Position numbers and translations under genes: made by a program. A DNA stretch of 64,000 bases from Pocillopora verrucosa (taxonomy: Eukaryota > Cnidaria > Anthozoa > Scleractinia > Pocilloporidae), in assembly GCF_036669915.1 (NCBI RefSeq), contig NC_089312.1, positions 25,082,791 to 25,146,790 of the forward strand. Direction: 5' to 3'. This document shows, piece by piece, positions 1-13,900 of the stretch (positions within the stretch are counted from its first letter, which is position 1; each line of letters starts with the position of its first letter). A model generated the notes under the pieces. It was given only the letters and a program-made list of their open reading frames with translations. It had not been told where the DNA came from and searched no databases.

Positions 1-3000
1 GTCACCTTTGAATGATATCATAACTTAGTTTTCTTACTTTACACAGAGCAATAAATTTTATAAAGACTTTTTTTCATAAGAATTGTGCTGACTGTAACTC
101 AGATCTCTTTCACTCTACGTCGAACTTTCATCAGTAAGGTTTAAGTTGGTTAAAAACCAATGAGTTTGTAGTTTCCTCATGGTTCTACGAAAGGACACGT
201 TTCATCTACAAAAAGCCTAGAGCTCGGCCGCTTAAATCAGCGCTCAATGTACTTTTCGCCTTGCGCTTTGCAATCATTTTGATGAAAACCCGACTGTTTT
301 TCAAAATGAATTAAATTGATTTCATAAACTCAGTTGATGATCAACTCAATGGATGAATGGATTTGAGGTTACATTCTAACGTTCTTACATTCTAACCTCC
401 TTAAATTCTAACTCATTCCATCTGAAGTCTTTATTTCCCGGTCTATTTGGATCATTATCGTGTGATTTCACTTTGAATTCCTATTTGTCTACAATATCTG
501 CTCCACTGTTTATTTATGAAACACTTCACCAATTTTTAGCGTTATCATCAAAAGGCACCTCTGTTCCTGCCAGCAGTGCATGAGGCTGGCTGATCTGAAA
601 AGATAATCCATTGATCACAAGTGGTCTCAAAATAGACATCAAGGCAGCTTAACCGCCTATGTAGTATATCTAATAGGATGTTATTCACAATATATTTTCT
701 GTGTCTCAAAGTAGTCACGTTTTGCACGATACGAAACCAACATAGGTCGAGTGTTTCATTGCACAGGGCTCTTCGAAAACCTTTGCTGACCATGTACTAT
801 ACCAGCAGTGTCGACCACCTGTGCAAACTAAGCTACAAATGTTTTTTCTTTACTTTTGATCGATCAAACAAAATGGAATCTCAGAGTATTACATACAGAC
901 ATTTCTGATAGTGCACGTTTACGCCGCTGCGGACAAATGTCAGACTGAAGGCGCCCTTTAATCGTTATTCCGCTGCAATATAAAGCTCGCATCATAATAG
1001 GTTGTTAATTAAGAAAGATTCCTAGACATTAAAAACAATGACGAACTCTCAATTTCTTTTAATGAAGGCAATTTTGGTCCCTCCCCCAAAAATGTTTTTT
1101 AATCCAGGGGAAGATAAATCCGATAAATGGATCGTGAGTGCTTCTGTTTTCATGCTAATTTCCATGCAAAAATCCGGAGGTAGGTACACTGGATTTCCCT
1201 TAAGCCTGCTGGCTTTATTTGGCTCATGCTTGTACAGCTAGGATCAAAAAAATGAAATATAGATATTGAGTGGCTTTCATCTCACATTTCAGGTACTTTC
1301 TCAAAAAAGCGTACTTTCAATCCCCCCTTACTATTTTTGCAAACTGATCACATGAAAGAATTGAAGGAAGAGTGATCTATGATTTAGTTTTAATATGAGA
1401 CGCAAGATGGATTTTTTTGACATGTCACTACAATGGGGCAATTTTTTGTTCATTTTTATGATCACACTTGGAAGTTTTTCATGCTCTTTTTCACGAGCTG
1501 TTGCGACAGACTCGAATCTTTCAATACCCATACCCGTTTTCGAGTCACGTTGTATTTTAAAAACGTGACATAAAGACTCTCCTACGGTATTTTTACTGAA
1601 AATGAAGGAAAATGAAGAGAGCGCGGCTCGATTGTTATGACAGATAATTTGTTAAATCCGTGGTTTAGTTTAAGTGAATAGAAAAACACAGGATGTAAAA
1701 GGAGAAACTTAAATCGTAAAATAACTCAGCAAGGCATTTCCTCATTAGAAGTAATCTTTAATTTCCATAGCAAACAGTTCCCTGAAAGCTTTAGCGACTG
1801 CTTTCTCGTACGTCGCAAACTTCAAACAATCAGTTATAACTATGTTATCATAGGTGGCCATAATAGACATTTTATACACAAAATGTTTTTGTTGGTCGCG
1901 GCAGAGTAGTTCCTAAAAACAATACATCTAGTTGCATTATTTTGTGACGGGAATGTAGTGTCTCTCAGCGGTGAGCGGTAACTGATCCCATCGGGTTGAT
2001 AGAACACCAAGAAAACAGCATGCGAAACTGCCTCAGGGAAATCAAAATACGTGACATAATTTTTTAAACCCCAAGACATTTGTTTTCAAAGTGAACCGTA
2101 ATTGAGATTGTAAAGCTTCTTAAGCGTATACGTGAGGTAAACAACGGAAGTGAAGTGCAAGCTCGCTGAACCAGAATTATATTGCAGACACGTAGGAAGT
2201 TGAAATTTTGGGTTCGTTGTTGACGATATTTTTTAATTTTTCTTTCTGTTACTCTCTTTGCTGCGAGTGTGGCTGCATTAGAGCCGTTGCCAAAAAGTGT
2301 CACGCACAGGGATCACTGAATCAGTAAAGCTATGCAAAGTTAATTGCACTTTTTCAGGGTGACCTCGAAAGCATTGTCCGTGAAATTGTAGCAGCTGGTA
2401 TATTTGACAACAAAGGCAATAAAAATAGATTCATGACAGATCTGTGCTAGTAAAGTAGAACTTGATTACGTAGACAATATGAAAAGTGATTTTAACGAAG
2501 TACAAACATCGTTTTCCCAGTTTTACACTCCGTAAAAGAGTGTACTATCGATAGAGTTTTAGTGAATGCGCTCGGTGTCCCGGAGATTCTTTGTAGCAGC
2601 AAATTAACTCCCTTGTATTCTTGAGTGAATTTGGAAATATCAAGTCCTCATCCTTTCCTGTTTTTTATTCCCTCCCTAGCTTTTTAGACATCCACGACAG
2701 AAAGATGCGGTCGACCAGACTTTATCTCGTGGGAGATTTATTTGATGCCGGTAAATGTTTCACAAATGTTGCCAAGTTAAATATGAAATGAAAAGAAAAG
2801 AAACATAAACAAAGACAAAGAAAAAAGATATGAAGACTTTGAAGAGGAAAGCGACGAGGTCTAAAGATACTTTAGATACTATCGTAACATTTAAGTGAAA
2901 CGAAGAGGCATTGTATAGTAGATAGGTAAAATAGTTTTTATAAAGCATTTTTCATCTATGTTTTACTACATCAGGCCAAAATCGCAAATTACTTATTAAC

Positions 3001-6000
3001 CATATTGAAAGTGTGAAGCTGATAATGTGGTATGGAATTGACAATTAGGAGTGCCTCATGAATTTTCTTCAATTCGCTCTAAAATTAGGAGAGTATAATA
3101 ACAAGAAGTCCGTGGATCTTCTTACACAGCTATTAAATAGACCGGGCTGTTTCAGGTTCTCGATCAAAGTAGACGAAGGAAAGCGGGGGCGAGCAAAAAT
3201 CAACGAGATTTTTGGTAGAAGCGAATTCTCGTCCCCTTTTTCGCCCCCCGTTTTTCTTTTTAAGTATCTTTGCGGTGTGAGAATATAGAAAGAGATTACA
3301 GTTAATGAGCTGGTCGTGTAAAATTTTATTTAGACTTTTGCAAGAACGATTTATCACAGTTCTTCCAGAACCAGTGAAGTCTGAAAAGAGTCAGGTCGTT
3401 CAAGCGCGAGTGAGGGAAAAACACCCAAGAAAGGAAGACATCAGTTTTCAGAATAATATGAGCGTATATTTTATGCAATGTGGTCCTCAATGAAACCCGG
3501 CATGTGGCGCTTGAATTGAGCAGAAGTTAGTCTTTACTTGTATAAGTTTGGCACAGTTCAGAACTAGTTAACTGTAACGCAGAATTCTTCACCTCATCGT
3601 AAGAAAAAACAAAAATGTAATTTCGTAAACAAAAAGTAGAGTATCTATTTTTTTTAACTACATATAGTCTATACCATGAAAGCTTGTACCGTATATGAAA
3701 GCGGATGATTGATGGAATAATTAATATCAAGTACTTAGCCCAGACTAAACTATTCGGCGTTCGTAAACCATTATATTCAGTAATACCAAAGGAAGGTGTA
3801 TTTTTTGTTTTGCTCTTTAGTTCTTGTATTGAGTAAAATTTCGATTTTTCTGAATTATTGTGAAATACTGAACTGAATCTTCGAAACAAATTAATGACGT
3901 TTTTGTTTAAAAAAAAAAACAAACAAACAAACAAACGAATTCAAATTGAAATGAGAAGTTGAGTTTACTGTCATCTCTATTTTCCCCAGAAAACACTTAC
4001 ATAGAAACAAAGGCAGACAGACTTGGCTAAGTTAGTGCAAAAAGGGCCTCTGTATATATTCGAATTTTTTTTTTGGCCATTCATCGCTCGCAAGCAGATT
4101 TATTTATTTATTTATTTTTTATCTTTTCGAAGGTTGAGAAAGGAAAAAGAAGAAAAGGCTTAGAGGTTTTCACCCTTATTAAGCCTGAGCTCCCTTCAAA
4201 CCTGCTTCATCCCCCTCAGTATAAAGCCTGGGTTGGGGGTGTGGGGGGGGGGGAGGAGGGAGGGGGCGTGGAGTTCAACACACGGATCTAATGCTTTCCA
4301 CGTTTGCAGCAAAGTCACACGGCAAAATTTACCCGGAATTACGCTCCCTTGGCTTCTCATCCTAGGTAGATCTGATAGAATAACAGAGAAATATTTCCTG
4401 TTCATCGAAAATGTTCATATGTTTTCACGCTATTAACTTGAAATGCTGTAGAGGCAAAGAAGGAAAGGTTCTTGTTACCTGCTGTTGGCTTGGTTTCTCA
4501 TTTCCCTCCCAAAGGTCTCCGAGAACAATTTTCGTATCACGTGCAACGAGACTATTAGTTAATTAGAGGGCTACAAATTTTTCTAAATGCAATATTAGCT
4601 GAACACCAGCTGTGTCTGTGCCGTGACCCCTAATTCGTAATCTTGCCTAATGGTATATTGGTTTCAAATGCAAAATGCGTCAACTTTCCTAGCGATAATT
4701 TCTTCCGTTTTCTTTTGTAGCCTTTAATTACTGGCCAATTTATTGTCTAGTTATCTTTCGAAGGTTGAGGATGGAAAAAGAGAATGCCTTAAAAGTTGCC
4801 ACTCCTCTCCTCCTTAGTAGGAAAGAAAAAGGCCCTACACTTAAATCGAATGTTTCCCTTGTCTGTCACACGGCAAAGTTACACGGAAAATTTGCACGTG
4901 ATTACGATCCCTTATCTCCTAATCCTTCTGATAGCGCTAAAAGAATAACAAAAATTTTTGCTTGTTCACCGAGGATTAAATATTTCTTCACATAATTGAA
5001 AAAAAAAAAAAAAAAAACACTGGAAAGGCAGAGAAAGAAGGTTCTTGTTGTCTGCCGTTTGCGTATCCTCTCCTGAACAATTCTCGTTTCACATGCAAAG
5101 AGACTACAAGTCACGTTTAAGGGCTGGAAATTTTCCTGGACATTTCTGTTGTTCAATAAACCCGTAATCTTATAATTTTCAATAGTATTGCGTTATACTA
5201 CAATAAACATTTCACAGTCAATTGTAAACTAGTCTCTGCTCTTAGTTACCACACCAACGCTCCAAAATTTCTTTGAAAAGACACCAACGTTAGAGTAGCC
5301 ACGTGTCTTTTTGGTTGCTTGGAAATTTCAGAAGCAGAAACTTTTTGTCAACTCTTTCACGCCCGTTCAAAATTGTTCACCTTGCATGATCGAAAGAAAA
5401 GAACTCACGTTTACCGGAAACAACTCAGATCAAGGGAGCAATTAACAGATTTCATTTCATTTACACAACTATTGTATCATTTACATTTTATCAACAACAT
5501 CATTATTTGCATTTTCAAAACACTCGACGCGTACATCTTACTACGAATAAACGCAAGCGTTACTTTATTGCATCGCCGTGATTCTAGGTGTAAATCTCAA
5601 CTGTTCTATACCTCTGAGGCATGTGCAGGCTTCCGTTTTTTCCTCCGAGTGAAGCAGAAAATAAATAACTTTACACACTCGAATTCTTTCAAACAATAGA
5701 ATTGAGCAAGAGACGCTCAGGGAATTGGAGCACGAAATGATGGCTTTCTGTGCCATACCCGACCACCGATATCTTGTTGTTACAAATTGACCTCAAAGGG
5801 AGCAATTTGAATTTCTGTATCTGTCATCCATTTGCTTGACATTTCGTTAACCTCACAGCAGGAAAATGACTTCTGCACGTGGTCGAAGTCTTCATAATCT
5901 GCGTCTAAAACTTTTTAAGTCAAAAAATTACAACACAATAAATTCTCTTAGCTTACATTCAGCAAGCTGTGAAACACGCTTCTTTTATTATCATTTCGAA

Positions 6001-6222
6001 AGTACCTTTCTTCAAAGCATTGGACTTTCTACTGCATTGATCTTGGCACTCAATAATTGCACTCGAAAAAAAACACACTTGGCTGAGTATTTCTTACAGT
6101 AACAGAGATTAAAGCCTCTAATTTTAGTCAATACTTATAAAGCGCAGACGGGCCTAGACATGCCTCTATTTCGAACCAATTCATTATTGTCTTTTGACGG
6201 TTGATTAGATAGTGTTAAAAGT
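1..6222. other. Gene-poor stretch
   Basis: I see no convincing gene here. Open frames are short (up to about 135 codons), low in complexity and match no family I know. Visible landmarks are an A-rich run with CAAA repeats near 3909-3936, an ATTT microsatellite near 4100-4120, a G-rich run near 4230-4267, a poly-A run near 5000-5018, and the duplicated block at 4119-5150 listed separately. A regulatory role or unrecognised non-coding exons cannot be excluded. Confidence 0.6.
4119..5150. repeat. Diverged tandem duplication, two copies of about 0.4-0.5 kb
   Basis: Copy A (about 4119-4590) and copy B (about 4750-5150) align in the same order. Both begin with a TTTCGAAGGTTGAG block followed by a GGAAAAAGA run, continue through CACACGGCAAA, share a GATAG...AATAACA segment and a GGCAAAGAAGGAAAGGTTCTTGTT / GGCAGAGAAAGAAGG counterpart, and end near GAGACTA. 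Indels and substitutions are frequent, so the duplication is old. No family or function is recognised, and neither copy has a shared open frame. Confidence 0.7.
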
Positions 6223-7812
6223 TCATATAAGACTTGCTCTTCTCGGGAACGTGTTGTGGAATTCTTTAACTAACGGAACATACGAGAAGCTAGCGCTTAA
6301 ATTTACAGAATGGTCCACAATGTCATATTCGTACGACTCGTCTAAGGCGCCGTTCAATGCACGTTGGAGTTTAATTTTTCTTATCCCGGCTTGAATCTTA
6401 GTAAATGTTCGCATTATATCTTTATCTTGAGCTCGTAGTTCAGCCAGTTCTTTTCTGATCCACTCGAAAGCCCACTCGATATCCTCGATTCTCTCTTTTT
6501 CTGTTTTATGCGCAACGTTTTTAATATTCTGTAGAATAGCTCTGGCCGTTGGTTGACTAGATGAGTTCCATACAGTTGGATTGTTCAGTTCTGAGAATCG
6601 TCTAAACGGCTGTGACTCTAAAATGTCCTTTGAATTGACTCCATTTGGGCTGTCGAATCTTCCCTCTTCAAACTCAGCTCTATCCAACTCGAGCGAAGCT
6701 TTTTTCAACTTTTGGAATTCTTCTTCCAGCTCGGCACGTTGCTCTTTGCTGATCACTGTGCTGTTCATTTTCGCTATTTGTTTGACAGTGTTTTCATTTT
6801 CTCGCGTTGGTTGGCTGACCACTGCATAAGTGCAGCCAAGTGAAAAAGTATTCTGTGATGCTTTTGACCTTTCACTGCTTGCTGTCATCTCAGAGGCGTC
6901 TTGGACAATTACTTCTTTACTTTGCCCCCCATCAGAGTCTTTTGTGACTTCCTCCCACGCATGTTCAGGAACCTTTCTCATTGGGAAGTTTGGCGATGCG
7001 GGAATGCTAACAGACTGCTGTGGAAGCTCGATTTTCACTGTTTCGGTAAACAAACTGCAAACAGGTTTCTCTGCATATGAGTCCTCCATTGCCTTTGGAG
7101 CATCATCTACTTCACTCACAAGGTGAGCCACTATCGGAGTGTTTCCGTCCCCTCGTGAAGATTCGGAAACACATCGTGCCACTTGAGAGGATTTGGTAAA
7201 AATTTCCGAACCGGTTCCGACCTCTTGTTTACGATCAACACGATCCTTTTTCCCTTGAGTAACTGTTTCGGCTCCAGTAGACGTTGGTGGACTGTGTTTC
7301 TTTTGAGGAATCTGCACTGATACCCTGAATTGTTTCCTATTCCTTCTTCTCTCTCCCCACGGACGCTTTGCATCTTGTCCATCTAAGCCTCGCGTGTCGT
7401 TGTTGTTATTGACATCTAGTGTATGCATTGCAAAATGCTCGCTGATGACCTCCATGGGACTCGCCGCTATAGTCCAACCCCGTGGCCTGAAAACATTCTC
7501 CTGCAAAACATGAAAGCTGTTCTTCCTAGCTGGTTTACCTTGTTGTAGGTTTTCTTGGCGCGCGATATTTGGCGGTGTAATCAGAGAGATACTTCGAGTT
7601 GTGCGCCGGGGTGACTTGGTTCCCTCTCCTCGCGCTCTTTTCCACTTGCTGTACAATGTTTCTGAAGTGATATCATTTAGAGATCTTGAAAATGTACGCA
7701 GCTTTTCAATGTCTAATTCTTCTTTGCGAAATCTGAATAGTGAATCTTCTACTTTAGCAGTCATTCCTTCACTTGGTAAACCCACCTTCTCAGTGGACAT
7801 CTCGAGAACCAT
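6223..7812 (-). CDS. FAM167: FAM167-family protein (529 aa, single exon)
   Basis: This is an intronless 529-residue frame starting at the ATG read down from 7812. The last 90 residues (about 440-529) match the vertebrate FAM167A/B C-terminal region: an IEDIEWAFEWIRKELAELR segment aligns with the human IDEAIAWLRKELTEMR segment, followed by QDKD, KIKL, a YE-rich stretch, and a terminal RRASLI corresponding to human RRFSLC. Residues about 30-60 (LRTF...SETLYSKWKRA) resemble the shorter N-terminal block of the family. Between them lie about 300 low-complexity polar residues and a charged coiled-coil-like stretch near 354-384, making the protein more than twice the human length (about 214 aa). Human members are implicated in immune signalling and autoimmunity; the role here is unknown. 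The family call is strong, the A versus B assignment is not possible. Confidence 0.85.
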   Translation of the reverse strand: MVLEMSTEKVGLPSEGMTAKVEDSLFRFRKEELDIEKLRTFSRSLNDITSETLYSKWKRARGEGTKSPRRTTRSISLITPPNIARQENLQQGKPARKNSFHVLQENVFRPRGWTIAASPMEVISEHFAMHTLDVNNNNDTRGLDGQDAKRPWGERRRNRKQFRVSVQIPQKKHSPPTSTGAETVTQGKKDRVDRKQEVGTGSEIFTKSSQVARCVSESSRGDGNTPIVAHLVSEVDDAPKAMEDSYAEKPVCSLFTETVKIELPQQSVSIPASPNFPMRKVPEHAWEEVTKDSDGGQSKEVIVQDASEMTASSERSKASQNTFSLGCTYAVVSQPTRENENTVKQIAKMNSTVISKEQRAELEEEFQKLKKASLELDRAEFEEGRFDSPNGVNSKDILESQPFRRFSELNNPTVWNSSSQPTARAILQNIKNVAHKTEKERIEDIEWAFEWIRKELAELRAQDKDIMRTFTKIQAGIRKIKLQRALNGALDESYEYDIVDHSVNLSASFSYVPLVKEFHNTFPRRASLI

Positions 7813-10800
7813 TTACCCAGCACAAGTGTATTCACGTTGTACCACACTGCTGACTACTAGTTTCGAATTCCGATGAACTCAGCTTTACACTTTTTAAAAC
7901 TGTGGTAAATTAGATCTGTTGGGGAACGTAAACAAGAAAATGAATACCTGGTATGTTAATCGTCGAAATCTAGACAAAGCTTCAACAGAAATAATTAAAA
8001 CAATAATTTTCAAATGGACTAATGGAATTTTTTCCCTTGACATTCGTATTTCAATCAGTAGCTCCGAACAGATATCTAGTTAGCTCTTATGTAACCGAGT
8101 GTTTATGTCGTATCAACTTTGTAAGATACGTGATAATGTAATAATAACAAAAGCTTTCAGTTTATGTGGGTAAAATATTGTTTGACTTCCGTTTTGGGGC
8201 AGTCCAAGCTTTTAGCTGTGATTGCTTTCCTTTTGTCTCTTAGCAAAAATACTGAGTTGACACCAAGGGATCATGAGGTGTCAAACTGGATGCAAATACA
8301 ACGAAACAGAGCCTTCTTAGAGCCATACTTGTCAAAGATGGTCTACAAAAACAAAAAGCCGGTATTATACAGTTTTTATACAAGAAAAGTCTTAAACATC
8401 CACGAAATGCCATGTGATGTCACATATTTAAAACAAAAGTGCGCGCTATTTTTTAGTTCAAGAGAGGTCTGTTTTCGAGCTCTTTTCAGCGACTATTTCT
8501 GCAATAAGAAAAAGTTGACCATCTAGCTGTGCTGAATGCAGCGCTATCAATACAATGTAGTTGGATCGGGCTGATCCTTCGACAGACGATAAGCTCGTTC
8601 GTACATACAGAATTGACATTTTTTTCCCAATTTCTCAAAGATAAGACTTGAAGTTTGGTCTGGAAATGTCACAGTGGTCTTACCTGTTATGCAATATCCA
8701 TGGAGGTGTTTTGTTACTAGCGAGCTAAAGAAACTGAGGTTTTGAATTCCAGCACAAAGTCTCTTATTAGTTTGTGAAAAGTACTTAACATTCCTCGATG
8801 AATAACAGGGAAAGCTAACAATAGCTCATTCCTTGCGTTAATCCATCAAACAGGTTCCCATGAATCAGGCGATGGTTCTTTTATCACATCATGTGCACTA
8901 CAAAAGAGAAGAAGGCAGCCATTGTACTCATATTGGTCCCAATAACAATACCAGATCGTTTGTAATTGTCATGGAAATACAGAAATACCTCAAGAGTAAA
9001 ACAAATCAGTGAAGTACCCGAGTGAACGATTGGACGTTATTGAAGTTATCTTGGGCGGGAGCACGTACAAAGTCGTGAACAAAAAGAAATCTCTGTGTAT
9101 TGTTTTAATGTGTACCAGTCACGTCCACAAGAATTTCCAACCTAGTTCAATCGTACTCTGCATTTCATTCAAAGAATTTCATTCACGTTAATAACTAAAA
9201 TAATTTGAGAAAATCTCGTGAGGCCATAAATGATTTAATTTCACCTGTTTGTGTTGTCGTTACCGCGATCGATGTAAACAACAATCCGGCGAAATGTCAT
9301 CTGCACCGATGCAACAAAAACACCTATGAGTTTCATTTTCCAGGTTAACATTAAAACTGAAATATAAACAACTTTCTCGTGTTTGGCTTCATTGGTGATT
9401 GTGTGCAAAACAAAATTTACTTCAGCAAACCGGCTTTGCGTCCGTTGCAAAGAGCCACAGCAACAATTGAAAATCATGTCATTTATTAGAAAAGAACGAG
9501 CGCATGAGAACTGTGATGCTATTGACAAACAAGTATGGTATCATTTCACCGACCTGCAATTACTTAGGAATTAGGAGGAGCACAGCTCAGCTGAATCCCT
9601 AATCTCCGCCCTCAGCTACACGGCTTTTGTTATGTTTAGTTACTTTGTTCTCTGTATCCTCACATTATCCTCAAACAGCAACTTTCAAAACACGAATTTT
9701 TATTTGACACTTCATTTCTTAAACTTTTGTTAAGTCAACAGCTGGGTTGGACTCAAAAGACACTAAGTTACACAAGGTTGGCACGTTCGTAAGATGACTA
9801 CACTAATAAAATCACGACATAGATCGACTTAACGGGGATTGAATGTGCATGCGAACTCATAAAATCTTTGACGTAAATGGGCCGGTTTTGAGGTTCATCG
9901 GGCTTAAGGTATCAAAGTTCACAACGTAAGCACAGGTTATTGTGCTGTGTACCGCTTGGTACACGAACCGGAAAAGAGGGTTTAAGTTAGTTTTCACAAT
10001 AACTGAGCCATGTTCCTCTCTTTCATTTAGTGTATGTTCAATTCAGAATTGTCAAGAAGGGGAAAAGAAGACATGTCACCTCACGTAATCATTAGAAACA
10101 CGTGTTGTTCTACATTACATAACATGTTTCTCGTATCAAAAATTTCGGACAGATCAAGTAGGAGCAATAAAACCCATCGCACCACCCCAATATTGGATGA
10201 GGGAGCGGTGCAAATGTGCCCTGATAGAAATGGTGGTAAGTACCAGAGGTTTTAGTGGATTTTACAGTTAAGATGATTCCTCAGTATTGCAATACACATC
10301 CAGTTCTGCACATAAGATTACGTAATTAGAAATAAATGGCAACATTAATTAGCATCGTGTTTTTTCTCACCGGCAAGCTCGCTGGGCATAAATATGGGCG
10401 TATAATGATCATACATGCTGAGACTAGACTTTCATAAAACACTCGAGAGAAGTTGTGACAGGTCTTCTTCCCTTAACCGAGTAGGGCGACCCATAATTTT
10501 TTATTCAGCATAATTTCAATCACATTGGTACCAGTAATTAGTAAGATTGGCTCTGCATATCTATTTACACTGCTCCTTTGCAAGCAAGGTAGTTCTTGAA
10601 ACACAAATTATCGGGGCATATGCAAGGAAAGTTTAAAAAAAAGTCGGCCCAAAACCTTTTTTTTCTGCGGTTGAGAATTCCTATGATCATATGTAGTACT
10701 CTAAGTATCAACAAAGATTCCCTTAAGATCGAGATTGAGAGCAACTAATAATAAATTGATGGAATTTATTATTTTCAAGTTCTTTATCGAGCATGTCTCT

Positions 10801-10993
10801 TAAAAAGCAATTTTTTTTTTCGAAGGAAGCGTTTTTAGATTCTTCTTCCAGGCATCGTTCGTCAGGTCCCAGATTAGAGCTTATCAAGTATCCAATAAAA
10901 AAAATTATAGAGATGTTTACTACTCGCGTTGTTGTTCCACACTCGCTTACAATTTCCAAAAAACTTCGTCAACACATGCAAGGAGTACGTCAT
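7813..10993. other. Stretch without a recognised gene
   Basis: This lies upstream of the FAM167-type gene and downstream of the LRRC74A-type gene. I recognise no coding family on either strand. A 120-codon frame at 8164-8526 and a 73-codon frame at 10034-10255 that runs into a good GTAAGTACC donor are the best open frames, but neither has recognisable content. The 5' flank of the FAM167 gene should lie in about 7813-8100; no clear TATA box is visible there. Confidence 0.5.
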
Positions 10994-13900
10994 TTATTCT
11001 ACTTCATTTATCCACGTGAATTCACCGTAGTCAATTTCACCGTCCCCGTCCTCATCCAACATGTCAATCAATGCGGTCAGCTGATCATCGGTCATGGGCA
11101 CACCAATGCCTTTTAGCCCTTGCCGAAATTCCTCCCTGGTCACTGATAAGCTATTGTCTTTGTCAAACTGGTTAAACAAATCTACCAACCGATAATTCTT
11201 CTCTTCGACGTATTGCTTGAGAATATAAATCAAGTCGTTCTTCTTGTTTTTTCCGTAAAGATTGTCAAGTTCTTCCGATAGGTTTCCTGAACGTTTGCTA
11301 TAAGTGCAGGTAATGGTGAGTCCCGGATGTTGGCCCAAAAGAAGCTCTACGAGGGCCTGGGTCTCTAAGGTCACCACAACACTGTTGAGTAACATTTTTT
11401 CTAACGCCGTATCAAGGTTGTTCTTCATGGCTGTGAGAAGGCCAAAAGCACCAGCATTTTGTAAGGGATTCATTCCAATTCTGCAATGAAGTAACGCGAG
11501 AAGGTTATCTTTAATGAGTACTTTCAAGTCATACATTTAAGAAACAAACATCATCAATATTAATGAAATAAATCCGAACTTGGTCTGCGTATGAGATTAA
11601 AACGAAGAAATAATCCCCGCGTGTGGCTTCGTAGCTCAGTTGGTAACATCGCCCAGCTATAGTATGTGGGAGACACGGGTTCGAATCTCGTCGAAGCCTG
11701 AAAGTTCTGTTTCTGTATTTTGCTTCAACTGTAACTCACTTACGAGAGGGTCTCAATGGGGCGATAGCTTACACGGCTAACGGTAAAAATTTTCGCTATT
11801 TTACGGCAAACGGTTAATATGATTATTGTCACCACGAATTTTTTCACTGTTAGCATTTTTACGACTATCGGTTAAAATTTGTCAATTATTACGCCATAAG
11901 GCTAAATTTTTTGGCCGTTTTTCGGCCAGCAGTTAACCCTATCGAGACTCTCAAACGAGGATCATTTCTTTACTTTGGAAAAATTTACATTATTTGTAAC
12001 TAAAGGAATAACCCAAATTTTTTATCAAAATTGTAAAACTGAAGTAGTTAGGAACACTACTCGTTCGTTAGGCCTGTTACGCCAGGGCTTTCGTCACTTA
12101 GCATTTTTCTGAGTCTGCTTATGTAAGTCTGGTAGGATTAAAAATGTCTCTAGCCATGAATATCTCGCCCACCGCTTTAATCAACTCGCAATCAAAATAG
12201 GTCTCTACGCCATCCATCGTTATCTCGTCAGTATGCAATATGTATCTAGGTATAGTACACTCGTTACAAACCTTAATATTTTTAAAGTGTTATTGACTTG
12301 AATTCCTTTACTAAGCGCCAAAGCACCTTGAGTGGAAATCCGGTTGTTAGTCAAATCTATGTCAGTAAGTGTGTTATTTTCTTTAAGTGATTCTCCAACC
12401 GCAGCTGCACCTTCATCAGCAAACCCATTCCAAGATAGGTTGAGTGTCTTCAAGCTGCAGTTGGCGCGGAGCCCTCTGCCGATAGCAATTCCACCCTTTC
12501 CTCGTAAATGATTCCAGCTAAGGTTGAGATATTCCAATCCACCATTTGCATCAATGGCCGGTCCTAGAGTAAAAACATTGTAAAATTGTTGTTGTGCAAA
12601 CACAAATAAAAGGGTATAGTTGGGTAAATAAGACGCAAAATCTTTTATAAACTCGAGGCAAATTACAACTCAAGTCTGTTAAAATTGTTTAAAATATTAA
12701 AATAGTGAGTTTACTTAAACTCAAAGAGAAAATCCTCCTCTGATTTAAATTGTTAGTTCTAAGCTCGTCGTTTAACTTCCAAGATCTATTTGATCTGCAT
12801 CAGGACACTTACGAAACACGCGGGTAGATATTATTTTCGTAATACCAGATAGCTTAAAGTAACTGTCTTAGAATAACTGTCTTGAGAGCAACTGTCCCCT
12901 CAGAAAAAACTGCATGGATGATACAATCTCAGTTAACCTTAACCCTCTCTAACTGCCGCGTCAAATGACCTTTAGTAAAAAAAAACACTTATTAATTGGT
13001 TTTAGCCCGATTATGAAGTGCGATCTCAAGCTCTGGCAGTGAGTAGTTCGAAAATTTGACGTCGGGGATCGCAATTGACTAACATCTCGTCGACCTGAGT
13101 GGAAGTCACCATTAGCGTCAGCTTGTATGTCTGAAGTTGTTGAACAATTATTCCGCAAAGATGAAAAGCCTATTTGTATGACAACCCTGGAGACCAATTC
13201 GAGGACAATGCCCAATGGCCATCTTGAAAATTAGCGCTTTGGTATTATAATCACCTTGTTCTAGATGATCAGTGATTAGTTGACCAATCAGAGCGCGCGC
13301 ATCTCTCGAATCTCTCGAGCAACTAAACGAAAAGTGTAGTTGGTGAGTCCTAAGATTAATCAAAATGACGGCAAAATTGAACACTGTCAAGAAGCCAGGC
13401 TTACAAATATGAAAGACGACTGGAAAACAGCGCTTCGTTTGACTCTAATGATGACTTCTGTAATTAGGCTGTCGAGGCAGGTGTCAGTCACTGTTACCAA
13501 CAACAGACCTTTTCAGACTGCGTACCTCACCTGGCCCCGGTTATTCGAATGTTGGATAACGCTATCCACTGGATAAAACTCTATACGGTAGATAACGCTA
13601 TACGTTTTGCTATCACTCATCCACCAGATAGCAATTTATTTGTACAACTGGGCCCTCTACGATTACTCTACTCGATCAAAGTTTTGTATTTCTTACCGAA
13701 TAAAACTCCAGCTTCTTCACAAAAGTTGTTATGACTCAAATCGAGCCACACCAGAGTTTGATTTACACGAATTCCTTCTGCCAGACAAGCGGCGTCTTTG
13801 TCTTTGAACTCGCTCCAGGATAAGTTCAGAGTTTTTATGGTGTTGTTATCATTAAGAACTTCGGCAATAGCTTTCGCGCCAGGGCTTTTGATTTTGTTCT

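Noticed and set aside
3527-3934. 135-codon minus-strand open frame
   Set aside because: Low-complexity, Phe/Lys/Asn-rich translation starting in a poly-T/CAAA-repeat region; looks random.
8164-8526. 120-codon plus-strand open frame
   Set aside because: No family resemblance, no clear splice or polyA context, and composition like the surrounding AT-rich DNA.
10034-10255. 73-codon frame ending in a strong GTAAGTACC donor
   Set aside because: The donor is good, but the peptide is unrecognised and no partner exon was found.
11625-11698. Functional tRNA gene
   Set aside because: Acceptor and T arms pair, but the D and anticodon stems do not form.
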